A stretch of 64,000 bases of DNA from Pseudomonas parafulva (GTDB lineage Bacteria > Pseudomonadota > Gammaproteobacteria > Pseudomonadales > Pseudomonadaceae), in the NCBI RefSeq assembly GCF_002021815.1, contig NZ_CP019952.1:403001-467000 (forward strand), in the 5' to 3' direction. Positions 43,115 through 52,033 of this stretch are shown here, piece by piece. Every line of letters begins with the position of its first letter. The first letter of the stretch is position 1. A program made the translations under genes and the position numbers. The notes beneath the pieces were generated by a model. That model did not search any database, had not been told where the DNA came from, and saw only the letters and a list, made by a program, of their open reading frames with translations.

Positions 43115-44305
43115 TTACAGGCCGGCAGCGTCACGCAGCGCTTCAGCGCGGTCGGTGCGTTCCCAGGTGAAGGTGGTGAAGGTGTCGTCACCCACTGTTT
43201 TTTGTTGCGGGGTGCGGCCGAAGTGGCCGTAGGCAGCGGTTTCCTGGTACATCGGGTGCAGCAGGTCGAGCATGGTGGTGATGGCATATGGACGCAGGTC
43301 GAAGCACTCGCGCACCAGCTGGATGATCTTCTCGTCCGACACTTTGCCGGTGCCAAAGGTGTTGATCGAGATGGAAGTCGGCTGGGCCACGCCGATGGCA
43401 TACGAGACCTGGATCTCGCAGCGCTCGGCCAGGCCGGCGGCGACGATGTTCTTGGCTACGTAGCGGCCGGCATAGGCGGCGGAACGGTCGACCTTGGACG
43501 GGTCCTTGCCCGAGAACGCGCCGCCACCGTGGCGGGCCATGCCGCCGTAGGAGTCGACGATGATCTTGCGACCGGTCAGACCGCAGTCACCGACCGGGCC
43601 GCCGATGATGAAGTTGCCGGTCGGGTTGATGTGGTACTGGGTACCCTTGTGCAGCAGCTCGGCAGGCAGCGTGTGCTTGACGATCAGTTCCATGACCGCT
43701 TCCTGCAGGTCTTTCTGCGATACCTCAGGGTTATGCTGGGTGGACAGGACCACCGCATCGATGCCCACGACCTTGCCACCTTCGTAGCGGCAGGTGACCT
43801 GCGACTTGGCATCCGGGCGCAGCCAGGGCAGCAGGCCAGACTTGCGTGCTTCGGCCTGGCGTTCGACCAGGCGGTGCGAGAAGCAGATCGGCGCTGGCAT
43901 CAGCACTTCGGTCTCGTTGCTGGCGTAGCCGAACATCAGGCCCTGGTCACCGGCGCCCTGGTCTTCTGGCTTGGAACGGTCGACGCCCTGGGCGATGTCC
44001 ACCGACTGCTTGCCGATGATGTTCATCACGGCGCAGGTGGCACCGTCGAAGCCTACGTCCGAGCTGTTGTAGCCGATGTCGATGATGACCTTGCGTACCA
44101 GGTCCTCAAGGTCGACCCAGGCCGAGGTGCTCACCTCGCCGGCAATGATCGCCACGCCGGTCTTGACCAGCGTTTCACAGGCGACGCGGGCGTACTTGTC
44201 CTGGGCGATGATCGCATCCAGCACGGCGTCCGAAATCTGGTCGGCGATTTTATCCGGATGCCCTTCGGACACGGACTCGGAGGTGAAAAGGGAGTATTCG
44301 CTCAT
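43115..44305 (-). CDS. metK: MetK, S-adenosylmethionine synthetase
   Basis: Makes SAM from methionine and ATP. 396 residues. Motifs [16 protein letters not shown], the [15 protein letters not shown] signature and the P-loop-like [19 protein letters not shown] are intact. It follows the ArsR-methyltransferase regulator by 18 bp on the same strand, so the two are probably one operon under that regulator's palindrome. Ends at a strong terminator. Confidence 0.98.
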   Translation of the reverse strand: MSEYSLFTSESVSEGHPDKIADQISDAVLDAIIAQDKYARVACETLVKTGVAIIAGEVSTSAWVDLEDLVRKVIIDIGYNSSDVGFDGATCAVMNIIGKQSVDIAQGVDRSKPEDQGAGDQGLMFGYASNETEVLMPAPICFSHRLVERQAEARKSGLLPWLRPDAKSQVTCRYEGGKVVGIDAVVLSTQHNPEVSQKDLQEAVMELIVKHTLPAELLHKGTQYHINPTGNFIIGGPVGDCGLTGRKIIVDSYGGMARHGGGAFSGKDPSKVDRSAAYAGRYVAKNIVAAGLAERCEIQVSYAIGVAQPTSISINTFGTGKVSDEKIIQLVRECFDLRPYAITTMLDLLHPMYQETAAYGHFGRTPQQKTVGDDTFTTFTWERTDRAEALRDAAGL

Positions 44306-44323
44306 CTCGAAGGTTCCTGAAAT

Positions 44324-45316
44324 TTACCGATGGTGTATGTCGCCAGCCGTCCGCTGGAAATGGCGGACCTGGATCTGGAAACCGTTACGCAGGCCTACGT
44401 ACAGGCTATCCCCGTGGGACAGGCCTGCCGCGTTGGCCCAGCGGGCCAAGTCGTCCTGTTCGAAGCCGAGCCACAGGTCGCCGCAGGCTTCCCGCGCCCA
44501 CCCCTGGTCATGGCTGCACAACTCGGTGATCAGCAGGCTGCCGCCTGCTTTCACCCGTTTGGCCAGCTGGCACAACGCCAGGGCCGGGTCGCTGAAATGG
44601 TGCAGGACCATGTTCAGCACAACGCAGTCAGCGACCACATCCGTTGCACCCAGTGCATCGGCCAACTGCAGGTTCACATTGTCCAGCCCTTCGCGCTGAC
44701 AGACCTGGCGGGCGAGTTCGAGCATGGTCGGGCTGTTGTCCAGCGCCGTGACCTGGGCAAAGCGCCGAGCCAGGTCCGGCAGAAACCCGCCATCGCCGGG
44801 GCCGACTTCAAGCGCGCTGGCGCTTGGGTCGAAATGCAGTTTGTCGAGCAGCGCCAGCAGGCTCTCGCGGTATTGCGGCAAGCCTGCGATCAGGTCCTGC
44901 TGGGCGCGAAAGCGTTCTTCCACACGCAGGAAGAAGTCCTGGCTGGTTGCTGCGCGGCGCTGCTGCACCTGGGCGATGCGGCCCTGCACCTCAGCGGGCA
45001 AGGCCAGGTTATCGACCTCGTCGAGCAACGCGGCGTGCAGGCGCCCGCCCAGGCGCAGGCTATCGGGTAGGGCACGGCGATAGAAAATGGCGTTGCCTTC
45101 CCGACGGGTGGCGACCAGGTCGGCCTGGGCCAGCACCTTGAGGTGGTGGCTCATGCCCGACTGACCGATGTCGAAGATCTGCGCCAGCTCCAGCACGCCG
45201 AAGGAATCGTTGGCCAGGGCGCGCAGTACATTCAGGCGCAACTCGTCGCCACTGGCCTTGCACAGGGCGGCCAGTGCCTCGCGTTGTTCCGGAATTGCTT
45301 GCGCACGAAGGTTCAT
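44324..45316 (-). CDS. ArsR-family regulator fused to a SAM-dependent methyltransferase domain (SahR-like)
   Basis: 330 residues: an N-terminal ArsR winged helix (about 10-95; LELAQIFDIGQSGMSHHLKVL is the recognition helix) and a class I methyltransferase domain (about 145-330) with the SAM loop ALEVGPGDGGFLPDLA and ALDNSPTMLELA. The arsenic/metal cysteines of classic ArsR are lacking. Since it sits directly upstream of metK, it most likely senses SAM or SAH and controls the methyl cycle, as described for SahR-type regulators; the identity with SahR is my inference. Its promoter overlaps a perfect palindrome. There is no ribosome-binding site before the ATG, suggesting a leaderless mRNA. Confidence 0.87.
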   Translation of the reverse strand: MNLRAQAIPEQREALAALCKASGDELRLNVLRALANDSFGVLELAQIFDIGQSGMSHHLKVLAQADLVATRREGNAIFYRRALPDSLRLGGRLHAALLDEVDNLALPAEVQGRIAQVQQRRAATSQDFFLRVEERFRAQQDLIAGLPQYRESLLALLDKLHFDPSASALEVGPGDGGFLPDLARRFAQVTALDNSPTMLELARQVCQREGLDNVNLQLADALGATDVVADCVVLNMVLHHFSDPALALCQLAKRVKAGGSLLITELCSHDQGWAREACGDLWLGFEQDDLARWANAAGLSHGDSLYVGLRNGFQIQVRHFQRTAGDIHHR

Positions 45317-45324
45317 GGTGCGGG

Positions 45325-45353
45325 AGTCTAGACAGGCATCGTTGCCCTAGCAA
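45325..45353 (-). promoter_or_regulatory. Promoter of the ArsR-methyltransferase regulator and metK
   Basis: On the minus strand TTGCTA (45353-45348), a 17-base spacer and TAGACT (45330-45325). The predicted transcription start lies about 0-3 bases before the ATG at 45316. The palindrome at 45359-45378 lies five bases upstream of the -35 box. Confidence 0.55.
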
Positions 45354-45358
45354 GTTCT

Positions 45359-45378
45359 ATATCAAAAAGTTTTGATAT
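45359..45378. promoter_or_regulatory. Perfect 20-bp palindromic operator between the metK regulator and tkt
   Basis: ATATCAAAA-AG-TTTTGATAT, nine-base perfect arms, next to the promoter of an ArsR-type regulator. The size and AT-rich symmetry are typical of ArsR-family operators, so autoregulation is likely. It also lies about 165 bp upstream of tkt. Confidence 0.7.
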
Positions 45379-45544
45379 TGCAGGCCTGCTACCCAGTCGC
45401 CCTGGCCCTGGCGTTGCCATTGCGCCCGATGCTCGGACTAATGCACGCCGCCTGCTGCTTAAATGTTTGCCCCAAGCGCCCCAGTGGGCGAAAATGGCCG
45501 CCTTTTTCGTAATACCACCTATTCAAGCCCCCAGGAGATCAGCG

Positions 45545-47542
45545 ATGCCCAGCCGTCGTGAACGTGCCAACGCCATTCGTGCCCTTAGCATGGATGCCGT
45601 GCAAAAGGCCAACAGCGGCCACCCCGGTGCCCCCATGGGCATGGCGGATATCGCCGAAGTTCTTTGGCGCGACTACCTCAAGCACAACCCGAGCAACCCG
45701 GCATTTCCCGATCGCGACCGCTTCGTGCTGTCCAACGGCCACGGCTCGATGCTCATCTACTCGCTGCTGCACCTGACTGGCTACGACCTGTCGATCGACG
45801 ACCTCAAGGGCTTCCGTCAACTGCACAGCCGTACCCCTGGCCACCCGGAGCACGGTTACACCCCTGGGGTGGAAACCACCACCGGCCCGCTCGGCCAAGG
45901 CATCGCCAACGCCGTGGGCTTCGCCCTGGCCGAAAAGGTCATGGCGGCCCAGTTCAACCGTGACGGCCACACCATCGTCGACCACAACACCTACGTGTTC
46001 CTGGGCGATGGCTGCATGATGGAAGGCATCTCCCACGAAGTGGCCTCACTGGCCGGCACCCTGGGGCTGAACAAGCTGATCGCCTTCTACGACGACAACG
46101 GCATTTCCATCGACGGCGAAGTGCATGGCTGGTTCACCGACAATACCCCGGCGCGCTTTGAAGCCTACAACTGGCAGGTGATCCGCAACGTCAACGGCCA
46201 CGACGCCGAAGAGATCAAGACGGCCATCGAGACCGCCCGCAAGAGCGACCGTCCGACCCTGATCTGCTGCAAGACCACCATCGGTTTCGGTTCGCCGAAC
46301 AAGCAGGGCAAGGAAGAGTCCCACGGCGCGCCGTTGGGCAACGACGAAATTGCCCTGACCCGTCAGGCATTGGGCTGGAACCACGGTCCGTTCGAAATCC
46401 CTGCCGACATCTATGCCGAGTGGGACGCCAAGCAAGCCGGTGCCAAAGCCGAAGCCGAGTGGAACCAGCGTTTCGAGGCCTACGCCCAGGCTCATCCGGA
46501 GCTGGCCGCAGAGTTCAAGCGCCGCATGGCCGGTGACCTGCCTGCCGATTTCAGCGAAAAGGCCCAGGCCTACATCGAGGAAGTGGCGGCCAAGGGCGAA
46601 ACCATCGCCAGCCGCAAGGCCAGCCAGAATGCCCTGAACGCCTATGGCCCGATGTTGCCTGAATTCCTTGGCGGCTCGGCGGATCTGGCCGGTTCCAACC
46701 TGACCCTGTGGAAGGGTTGCAAGGGTGTGGAAGCCGGCGACGCCAGCGGTAACTACGTGTTCTACGGCGTACGTGAGTTCGGCATGACCGCCATCATGAA
46801 CGGCGTGGCACTGCACGGCGGTCTGGTGCCTTACGGCGCGACTTTCCTGATGTTCATGGAATATGCCCGCAATGCCGTGCGCATGTCGGCGTTGATGAAA
46901 CAGCGCGTTATCCACGTCTACACCCACGACTCCATTGGCCTGGGCGAAGACGGCCCGACCCACCAGCCGATCGAGCAGCTGACCAGCCTGCGCACCACGC
47001 CGAACCTGGACACCTGGCGCCCCGCAGATGCCGTGGAGTCGGCCGTGGCCTGGAAGAACGCCCTGGAGCGCAAGGATGGCCCATCGGCGCTGATCTTCTC
47101 GCGCCAGAACCTGCAGCACCAGGCTCGCGATGCGCAGCAGCTCGCTGCCATCAGCCGTGGCGGCTACGTGCTCAAGGATTGCGCGGGCGAGCCGGAGCTG
47201 ATCCTGATCGCCACCGGCTCGGAAGTGGGCCTGGCCGTTCAGGCCTACGACAAGCTGACCGAGCAGGGCCGCAACGTGCGCGTGGTGTCCATGCCGTCGA
47301 CCAGCGTGTTCGATGCCCAGGATGCTGCCTACAAGCAGTCGGTGTTGCCGTTGGAAGTCAGCGCCCGTATCGCCATCGAAGCGGCCCATGCGGACTTCTG
47401 GTACAAGTACGTCGGCCTCGAAGGCCGCGTCATCGGCATGACCACCTACGGTGAGTCGGCGCCGGCTTCGGCACTGTTCGAAGAATTCGGCTTCACCCTG
47501 GAGAACATCCTGGGTACTGCCGAAGAGCTGCTGGAAGACTGA
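45545..47542 (+). CDS. tkt: Transketolase
   Basis: Thiamine-diphosphate enzyme of the pentose-phosphate pathway. 665 residues starting [20 protein letters not shown]. Motifs: [17 protein letters not shown], the ThDP site [13 protein letters not shown] with a later NN ligand region ([11 protein letters not shown]), and [19 protein letters not shown] precedes the ATG. First of the tkt-epd-pgk-(two lipoproteins)-fba run, the usual order in pseudomonads, where it serves the Calvin-like sugar rearrangements of the EDEMP cycle. Confidence 0.97.
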   Translation: MPSRRERANAIRALSMDAVQKANSGHPGAPMGMADIAEVLWRDYLKHNPSNPAFPDRDRFVLSNGHGSMLIYSLLHLTGYDLSIDDLKGFRQLHSRTPGHPEHGYTPGVETTTGPLGQGIANAVGFALAEKVMAAQFNRDGHTIVDHNTYVFLGDGCMMEGISHEVASLAGTLGLNKLIAFYDDNGISIDGEVHGWFTDNTPARFEAYNWQVIRNVNGHDAEEIKTAIETARKSDRPTLICCKTTIGFGSPNKQGKEESHGAPLGNDEIALTRQALGWNHGPFEIPADIYAEWDAKQAGAKAEAEWNQRFEAYAQAHPELAAEFKRRMAGDLPADFSEKAQAYIEEVAAKGETIASRKASQNALNAYGPMLPEFLGGSADLAGSNLTLWKGCKGVEAGDASGNYVFYGVREFGMTAIMNGVALHGGLVPYGATFLMFMEYARNAVRMSALMKQRVIHVYTHDSIGLGEDGPTHQPIEQLTSLRTTPNLDTWRPADAVESAVAWKNALERKDGPSALIFSRQNLQHQARDAQQLAAISRGGYVLKDCAGEPELILIATGSEVGLAVQAYDKLTEQGRNVRVVSMPSTSVFDAQDAAYKQSVLPLEVSARIAIEAAHADFWYKYVGLEGRVIGMTTYGESAPASALFEEFGFTLENILGTAEELLED

Positions 47543-47550
47543 TGTATCAG

Positions 47551-47599
47551 GGAGGGCAGGATGCCCTCCTGGTCGTGCGAGGGGAGGGCGTCGCCCTCC
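47551..47599. terminator. Two tandem hairpins after tkt
   Basis: GGAGGGCA / TGCCCTCC (47551-47569) and GGAGGGCG / CGCCCTCC (47583-47599). They share the same stem sequence, so they could also pair with one another. No T-run follows; they may be a weak terminator or mRNA-stabilising stems. Confidence 0.55.
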
Positions 47600-47610
47600 A
47601 TCGCGCCATG

Positions 47611-47700
47611 AGGCCGCTTCCACAGGTACTACCCTGCCAGCAACGGCGTGGTACCTGTGGAAGCGGCCTTGTGCCGCGATAGGCCGCCATGCGGCCTCGA
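47611..47700. repeat. REP-like inverted repeat between tkt and epd
   Basis: AGGCCGCTTCCACAGGTAC (47611-47629) and its exact 19-base complement (47651-47669) enclose a 21-base loop. They are followed by TGTGCCGCGATAGGCCGCCATGCGGCC, the same core as the repeat elements near 8.3, 56 and 59.8 kb. Confidence 0.8.
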
Positions 47701-47726
47701 AGCCATCACGCTTAGCGAGTCAACGA

Positions 47727-48788
47727 ATGTCCCACTTGCGTCCCTATAAAGTTGCACTCAACGGTTATGGCCGTATCGGCCGCTGTGTTCTGCGCGCGCT
47801 GTTCGAGCGGGGCAGCAGGGCCGATTTCGAGATCGTCGCACTCAACGACCTGGCCGACCAGGCCAGCCTGGAATACCTCACCCGCTTCGACTCCACCCAC
47901 GGGCGCTTTCCCGGCGAGGTCAAGGTCGATGGCGATTGCCTGCATATCAATGGCGATTGCGTAAAGGTGATGCGCAGCGCCACGCCCGAAGGCATCGACT
48001 GGGCAGCCCTGGACGTGGACCTGGTCCTGGAGTGTTCCGGGGCCTACAACACCCGTGCCGATGGCCAGCGCTTTCTTGAGGCGGGTGCGCCACGGGTGCT
48101 GTTTTCCCAGCCCATGGCCAGCGAGGCCGACGTCGATGCCACGGTGGTCTACGGTATCAACCAGGATTGCCTGACCGGCACTGAGCGCCTAGTCTCCAAT
48201 GCTTCGTGCACCACCAACTGCGGTGTACCGCTGCTGAGGGTGCTGGATCAGGCATTTGGCATCGACTACGTACAGATCACCACCATTCACTCGGCCATGA
48301 ACGATCAGCCGGTGATCGACGCCTATCACCATGAAGACCTGCGCCGTACCCGTTCGGCGTTCCAGTCGGTGATTCCGGTGTCCACCGGGCTTGCGCGCGG
48401 CATCGAGCGCCTGCTCCCGGAACTTGCCGGGCGAATCCAGGCCAAAGCGGTACGCGTGCCGACGGTCAACGTCTCGTGCCTGGACATCACCTTGCAGACC
48501 GCTCGCGACACCACCGCAGCCGAGGTCAACAGGGTGCTGCGCGAGGCCGCGCTGACCGGGCCGCTCAAAGGCCTGCTGGCCTATACTGAGCTGCCCCACG
48601 CCAGTTGTGATTTCAACCACGACCCGCATTCGGCCATCGTCGATGCCAGCCAGACCCGTGTATCAGGCCCGCGCCTGGTCAACCTGCTGGCCTGGTTCGA
48701 CAACGAATGGGGGTTTGCAAACCGTATGCTCGACGTCGCCGGACATTTTCTGCACGTCGTCCACCCAAACCGCAACAAACAGCCCTGA
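47727..48788 (+). CDS. epd: Erythrose-4-phosphate dehydrogenase (GapB/Epd type)
   Basis: 353-residue glyceraldehyde-3-phosphate-dehydrogenase-fold protein: ALNGYGRIGR NAD site, catalytic Cys in SNASCTTNCGVPLL, HSAMNDQ and FDNEWGFANRM. The N-terminus and the position between tkt and pgk fit erythrose-4-phosphate dehydrogenase, which supplies 4-phosphoerythronate for pyridoxal phosphate. A GapB-like role in gluconeogenesis cannot be excluded from sequence. pgk follows 12 bp later. Confidence 0.92.
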   Translation: MSHLRPYKVALNGYGRIGRCVLRALFERGSRADFEIVALNDLADQASLEYLTRFDSTHGRFPGEVKVDGDCLHINGDCVKVMRSATPEGIDWAALDVDLVLECSGAYNTRADGQRFLEAGAPRVLFSQPMASEADVDATVVYGINQDCLTGTERLVSNASCTTNCGVPLLRVLDQAFGIDYVQITTIHSAMNDQPVIDAYHHEDLRRTRSAFQSVIPVSTGLARGIERLLPELAGRIQAKAVRVPTVNVSCLDITLQTARDTTAAEVNRVLREAALTGPLKGLLAYTELPHASCDFNHDPHSAIVDASQTRVSGPRLVNLLAWFDNEWGFANRMLDVAGHFLHVVHPNRNKQP

Positions 48789-48800
48789 AGGACCGCATTC

Positions 48801-49964
48801 ATGACCGTGTTGAAGATGACCGACCTCGACCTGCAAGGTAAGCGCGTACTGATTCGCGAAGACCTGAACGTGCCTGTCAAGGACGGTGTGGTGACCAGCG
48901 ATGCGCGCATCCAGGCGGCGCTGCCGACCATCAAGCTGGCCTTGGAAAAGGGCGCGGCGGTGATGGTCTGCTCGCACCTGGGCCGCCCCACTGAAGGTGA
49001 ATTCTCTGCCGAAAACAGCCTCAAGCCGGTTGCCCAGTACTTGAGCCAGGCGCTGGGCCGCGACGTACCACTGGTGGGTGACTACCTCGATGGCGTCGAG
49101 ATCAAGGCCGGCGAGCTGGTGCTGTTCGAGAACGTGCGCTTCAACAAGGGCGAGAAGAAGAACGCCGATGAGCTGGCCCAGCAGTACGCGGCATTGTGCG
49201 ACGTGTTCGTGATGGACGCCTTCGGCACGGCGCACCGCGCCGAGGGTTCTACCCATGGCGTTGCCAAGTTCGCCAAGGTCGCGGCGGCTGGCCCGTTGCT
49301 GGCAGCTGAGCTGGATGCCCTGGGCAAGGCGCTGAAGGCCCCGGCCAAGCCAATGGCCGCCATCGTTGCCGGTTCCAAGGTTTCCACCAAGCTGGACGTG
49401 CTCAACAGCCTGAGCTCGGTATGCGATCAGCTGATCGTCGGTGGCGGCATCGCCAACACCTTCCTGGCGGCTGCCGGGCACCCGGTCGGTAAGTCGCTGT
49501 ACGAGCCTGATCTGGTCGAAACGGCCAAGGCCATTGCCGCCAAGGTCAGCGTGCCGCTGCCTGTCGATGTGGTGGTTGCCAAGGCCTTTGCCGAAGACGC
49601 CGAAGCCACCGTCAAGGCCATTGCCGATGTCGCTGCCGACGACATGATCCTGGACATCGGCCCGCAGACCGCCGCCCAGTTCGCCGACTTGCTCAAGTCC
49701 TCCAAGACCATCCTGTGGAATGGCCCGGTCGGCGTATTCGAGTTCGATCAGTTCGGCAATGGCACCCAGGTGCTGGCCAAGGCGATCGCCGACAGCGCCG
49801 CGTTCTCCATTGCCGGTGGCGGTGATACCCTGGCGGCCATCGACAAATATGGCGTCAGCCAGGATATCTCCTACATTTCTACCGGTGGCGGCGCCTTCCT
49901 CGAATTCGTCGAAGGCAAAGTCCTGCCAGCGGTGGCCATGCTCGAAGAGCGGGCCAAAGCCTGA
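48801..49964 (+). CDS. pgk: Phosphoglycerate kinase
   Basis: 387-residue glycolytic/gluconeogenic kinase: [13 protein letters not shown], the substrate-binding [39 protein letters not shown] and the nucleotide loop [13 protein letters not shown]. Usual length. Its stop overlaps the start of the next small lipoprotein gene (TGATG), which indicates tight coupling. Confidence 0.98.
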   Translation: MTVLKMTDLDLQGKRVLIREDLNVPVKDGVVTSDARIQAALPTIKLALEKGAAVMVCSHLGRPTEGEFSAENSLKPVAQYLSQALGRDVPLVGDYLDGVEIKAGELVLFENVRFNKGEKKNADELAQQYAALCDVFVMDAFGTAHRAEGSTHGVAKFAKVAAAGPLLAAELDALGKALKAPAKPMAAIVAGSKVSTKLDVLNSLSSVCDQLIVGGGIANTFLAAAGHPVGKSLYEPDLVETAKAIAAKVSVPLPVDVVVAKAFAEDAEATVKAIADVAADDMILDIGPQTAAQFADLLKSSKTILWNGPVGVFEFDQFGNGTQVLAKAIADSAAFSIAGGGDTLAAIDKYGVSQDISYISTGGGAFLEFVEGKVLPAVAMLEERAKA

Positions 49965-50215
49965 TGAACACGGCGCCTGGCAAAAGGAGTGGCCTGGTGG
50001 CCAAGCAGTTGCCTGTGTTGCTGCTGGCCGGGCTGCTGAGCGCCTGCGCCGGCAGCCCGGATGCCCAGGACGACCCGGCGCAACCGCCCAAGGGCGGGTG
50101 CTATCAGTCCGAATGGCAAGCCGAAACCGTGCCGGTGATCAGCAAGCGCGTAGGCCCGGAAGGCCTGGAAAAGTACGACGAAGAGCACCAGCGCAAGGCG
50201 CCAGGCTGCCCTTGA
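49964..50215 (+). CDS. Small lipoprotein of unknown function
   Basis: 83 residues with a signal peptide and lipobox LLSAC (Cys about residue 28), then a short acidic/Pro-rich mature part with two further cysteines (GGCYQSEW and a C-terminal GCP). The ATG overlaps the pgk stop. I do not recognise a domain. The two mature cysteines could form a disulphide. It lies in the pgk-fba interval with a second lipoprotein and is probably cotranscribed with pgk. Confidence 0.75.
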   Translation: MNTAPGKRSGLVAKQLPVLLLAGLLSACAGSPDAQDDPAQPPKGGCYQSEWQAETVPVISKRVGPEGLEKYDEEHQRKAPGCP

Positions 50216-50289
50216 TCGGGCCGCCGGCAACCTGCAGGCCGGTTTGTGGTCTTGGAGAAGGGCCGTGTACTGCCCATCGAGGTAATTGA

Positions 50290-50619
50290 ATGAAAGCGCT
50301 CTTGGCCGTAATGGCCCTGGCGACACTGGCAGGATGTTCACTGCTGCAACCGGCGCACACCGCGCCGGCGGACAACTGGACCCGCTGGGTCTGCGACACC
50401 CAGGCCGAAGTGCTGTGGCGGTTTGCCGACCCGCAGCGGGACCAGGTCGACGTGCGTCTTGGTGGCGGCGACCAGGTGTACCGGCTCAAGGCCGAGCCCG
50501 GCGCGTCCGGCGCGCTGTACAGCGACGGCATGCTGGCATTCCATACCCAGGGTGAGGAAGGCCTGGTGTACTGGGTGGCGACCAACGATCTGATAGGGCG
50601 GGGCTGCAAGGCACCGTGA
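50290..50619 (+). CDS. MliC-like lipoprotein (putative C-type lysozyme inhibitor)
   Basis: 109 residues. Lipobox LAGC (Cys16), then a small beta-rich domain with WVCDTQAEVLWRF, GDQVYRLKAE and GALYSDGMLAFHTQGEEG, ending in GRGC. The WxCD start, central tyrosine, and YSDG/F strand resemble MliC/PliC inhibitors that protect peptidoglycan from host or competitor lysozymes. Assignment is by pattern only; the inhibitory loop is not certain. Follows the small lipoprotein, upstream of fba. Confidence 0.75.
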   Translation: MKALLAVMALATLAGCSLLQPAHTAPADNWTRWVCDTQAEVLWRFADPQRDQVDVRLGGGDQVYRLKAEPGASGALYSDGMLAFHTQGEEGLVYWVATNDLIGRGCKAP

Positions 50620-50737
50620 CTGGCCGGGCCGCTAGGCTCTGTGTGAAAAGCCTAGGTGGCCCACACTACTTGAACAGCAACCGCCCCTGCGGCAGGCTTG
50701 CACGAAACAACGACGCTTGTCGGGAGAGAGATACACA

Positions 50738-51802
50738 ATGGCACTCATTAGCATGCGCCAGATGCTGGACCACGCCGCCGAGTTCGGTTACGGCGTACCG
50801 GCTTTCAACGTCAACAACCTCGAGCAGATGCGCGCCATCATGGAAGCGGCTGACAAGACCGACTCCCCTGTGATCGTCCAGGCCTCGGCTGGTGCGCGCA
50901 AGTACGCGGGTGCGCCGTTCCTGCGCCACCTGATCCTGGCGGCCATCGAAGAATTCCCGCATATCCCGGTGTGCATGCACCAGGATCACGGCACCAGCCC
51001 GGATGTCTGCCAGCGTTCCATCCAGCTGGGCTTCAGCTCGGTCATGATGGACGGCTCGCTCGGCGAAGACGGCAAGACCCCGACCGACTACGAATACAAC
51101 GTGCGCGTCACCCAGCAGACCGTTGCCATGGCCCATGCCTGTGGTGTGTCGGTAGAAGGCGAACTGGGTTGCCTGGGCTCGCTGGAAACCGGCATGGCCG
51201 GTGAAGAAGACGGTATCGGTGCCGAAGGCGTGCTCGACCACAGCCAGATGCTGACCGACCCTGAAGAAGCGGCCGACTTCGTCAAGAAGACCCAGGTCGA
51301 TGCCCTGGCCATCGCCATCGGCACCAGCCATGGTGCGTACAAGTTCACCAAGCCGCCTACCGGTGACGTGCTGGCCATCGACCGCATCAAGGAAATCCAC
51401 AAGCGCATCCCCGACACCCACCTGGTGATGCACGGCTCTTCCTCGGTACCGCAGGAGTGGCTGGCGATCATCAACCAGTACGGCGGCGACATCAAGGAAA
51501 CCTACGGTGTGCCGGTCGAGGAAATCGTCGAAGGCATCAAGTACGGCGTGCGCAAGGTCAACATCGACACCGACCTGCGTCTGGCGTCCACCGGTGCCAT
51601 CCGTCGTCACATGGCCATGAACCCAAGCGAGTTCGACCCGCGCAAGTTCTTCGCTGAAACCGTAAAAGCCATGCGCGACGTGTGCATCGCCCGTTACGAA
51701 GCATTCGGCACTGCCGGCCATGCCTCGAAGATCAAGCCGATCTCCCTGGAAGGCATGTTCCAGCGCTACGCCAAAGGCGAGTTGGCTGCAAAGGTCAACT
51801 AA
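50738..51802 (+). CDS. fba: Class II fructose-1,6-bisphosphate aldolase
   Basis: 354-residue zinc-dependent aldolase (Calvin-type subgroup by length). Zinc and catalytic region: [39 protein letters not shown], and VMHGSSSVP. In pseudomonads, which lack phosphofructokinase, it works mostly in the gluconeogenic direction. GGGAGAGAG precedes the ATG. Last gene of the run, followed by a strong terminator. Confidence 0.97.
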   Translation: MALISMRQMLDHAAEFGYGVPAFNVNNLEQMRAIMEAADKTDSPVIVQASAGARKYAGAPFLRHLILAAIEEFPHIPVCMHQDHGTSPDVCQRSIQLGFSSVMMDGSLGEDGKTPTDYEYNVRVTQQTVAMAHACGVSVEGELGCLGSLETGMAGEEDGIGAEGVLDHSQMLTDPEEAADFVKKTQVDALAIAIGTSHGAYKFTKPPTGDVLAIDRIKEIHKRIPDTHLVMHGSSSVPQEWLAIINQYGGDIKETYGVPVEEIVEGIKYGVRKVNIDTDLRLASTGAIRRHMAMNPSEFDPRKFFAETVKAMRDVCIARYEAFGTAGHASKIKPISLEGMFQRYAKGELAAKVN

Positions 51803-51816
51803 GCCACCCGGCCTCG

Positions 51817-51843
51817 AAAAAACCCGCAGCGATGCGGGTTTTT
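51817..51843 (+). terminator. Rho-independent terminator of fba
   Basis: AAAAAACCCGCA-GCGA-TGCGGGTTTTT about 15 bases after the fba stop: a perfect stem with a T-run. Confidence 0.93.
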
Positions 51844-51923
51844 CGTTTCTGGCAGTGGCTGCGAAACCGATCTGCCGTTGCGTATCACAGAATGTCAGCG
51901 AAACCGCTATCGGTCGGCTACCT

Positions 51924-51938
51924 TCAGTCAGTGACTGA
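51924..51938. promoter_or_regulatory. Short palindrome upstream of cfcR
   Basis: TCAGTCA-G-TGACTGA, 7-base perfect arms, about 100 bp before the cfcR ATG. A second inverted repeat AAACTGG / CCAGTTT lies at 51983-52005. Possible operators; no regulator is assigned. Confidence 0.35.
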
Positions 51939-52033
51939 TGGTTTTGGCTTGTGATGCGTGCTATCAGCTCATGCCTGGGGTAAAACTGGATCCAACGGCC
52001 AGTTTGTAGTCGGTCATATAACAGAGATGCAGC

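Noticed and set aside
44306..44323. Possible SAM riboswitch before metK
   Set aside because: Only 18 bases separate metK from the regulator gene, too few for any known SAM aptamer.
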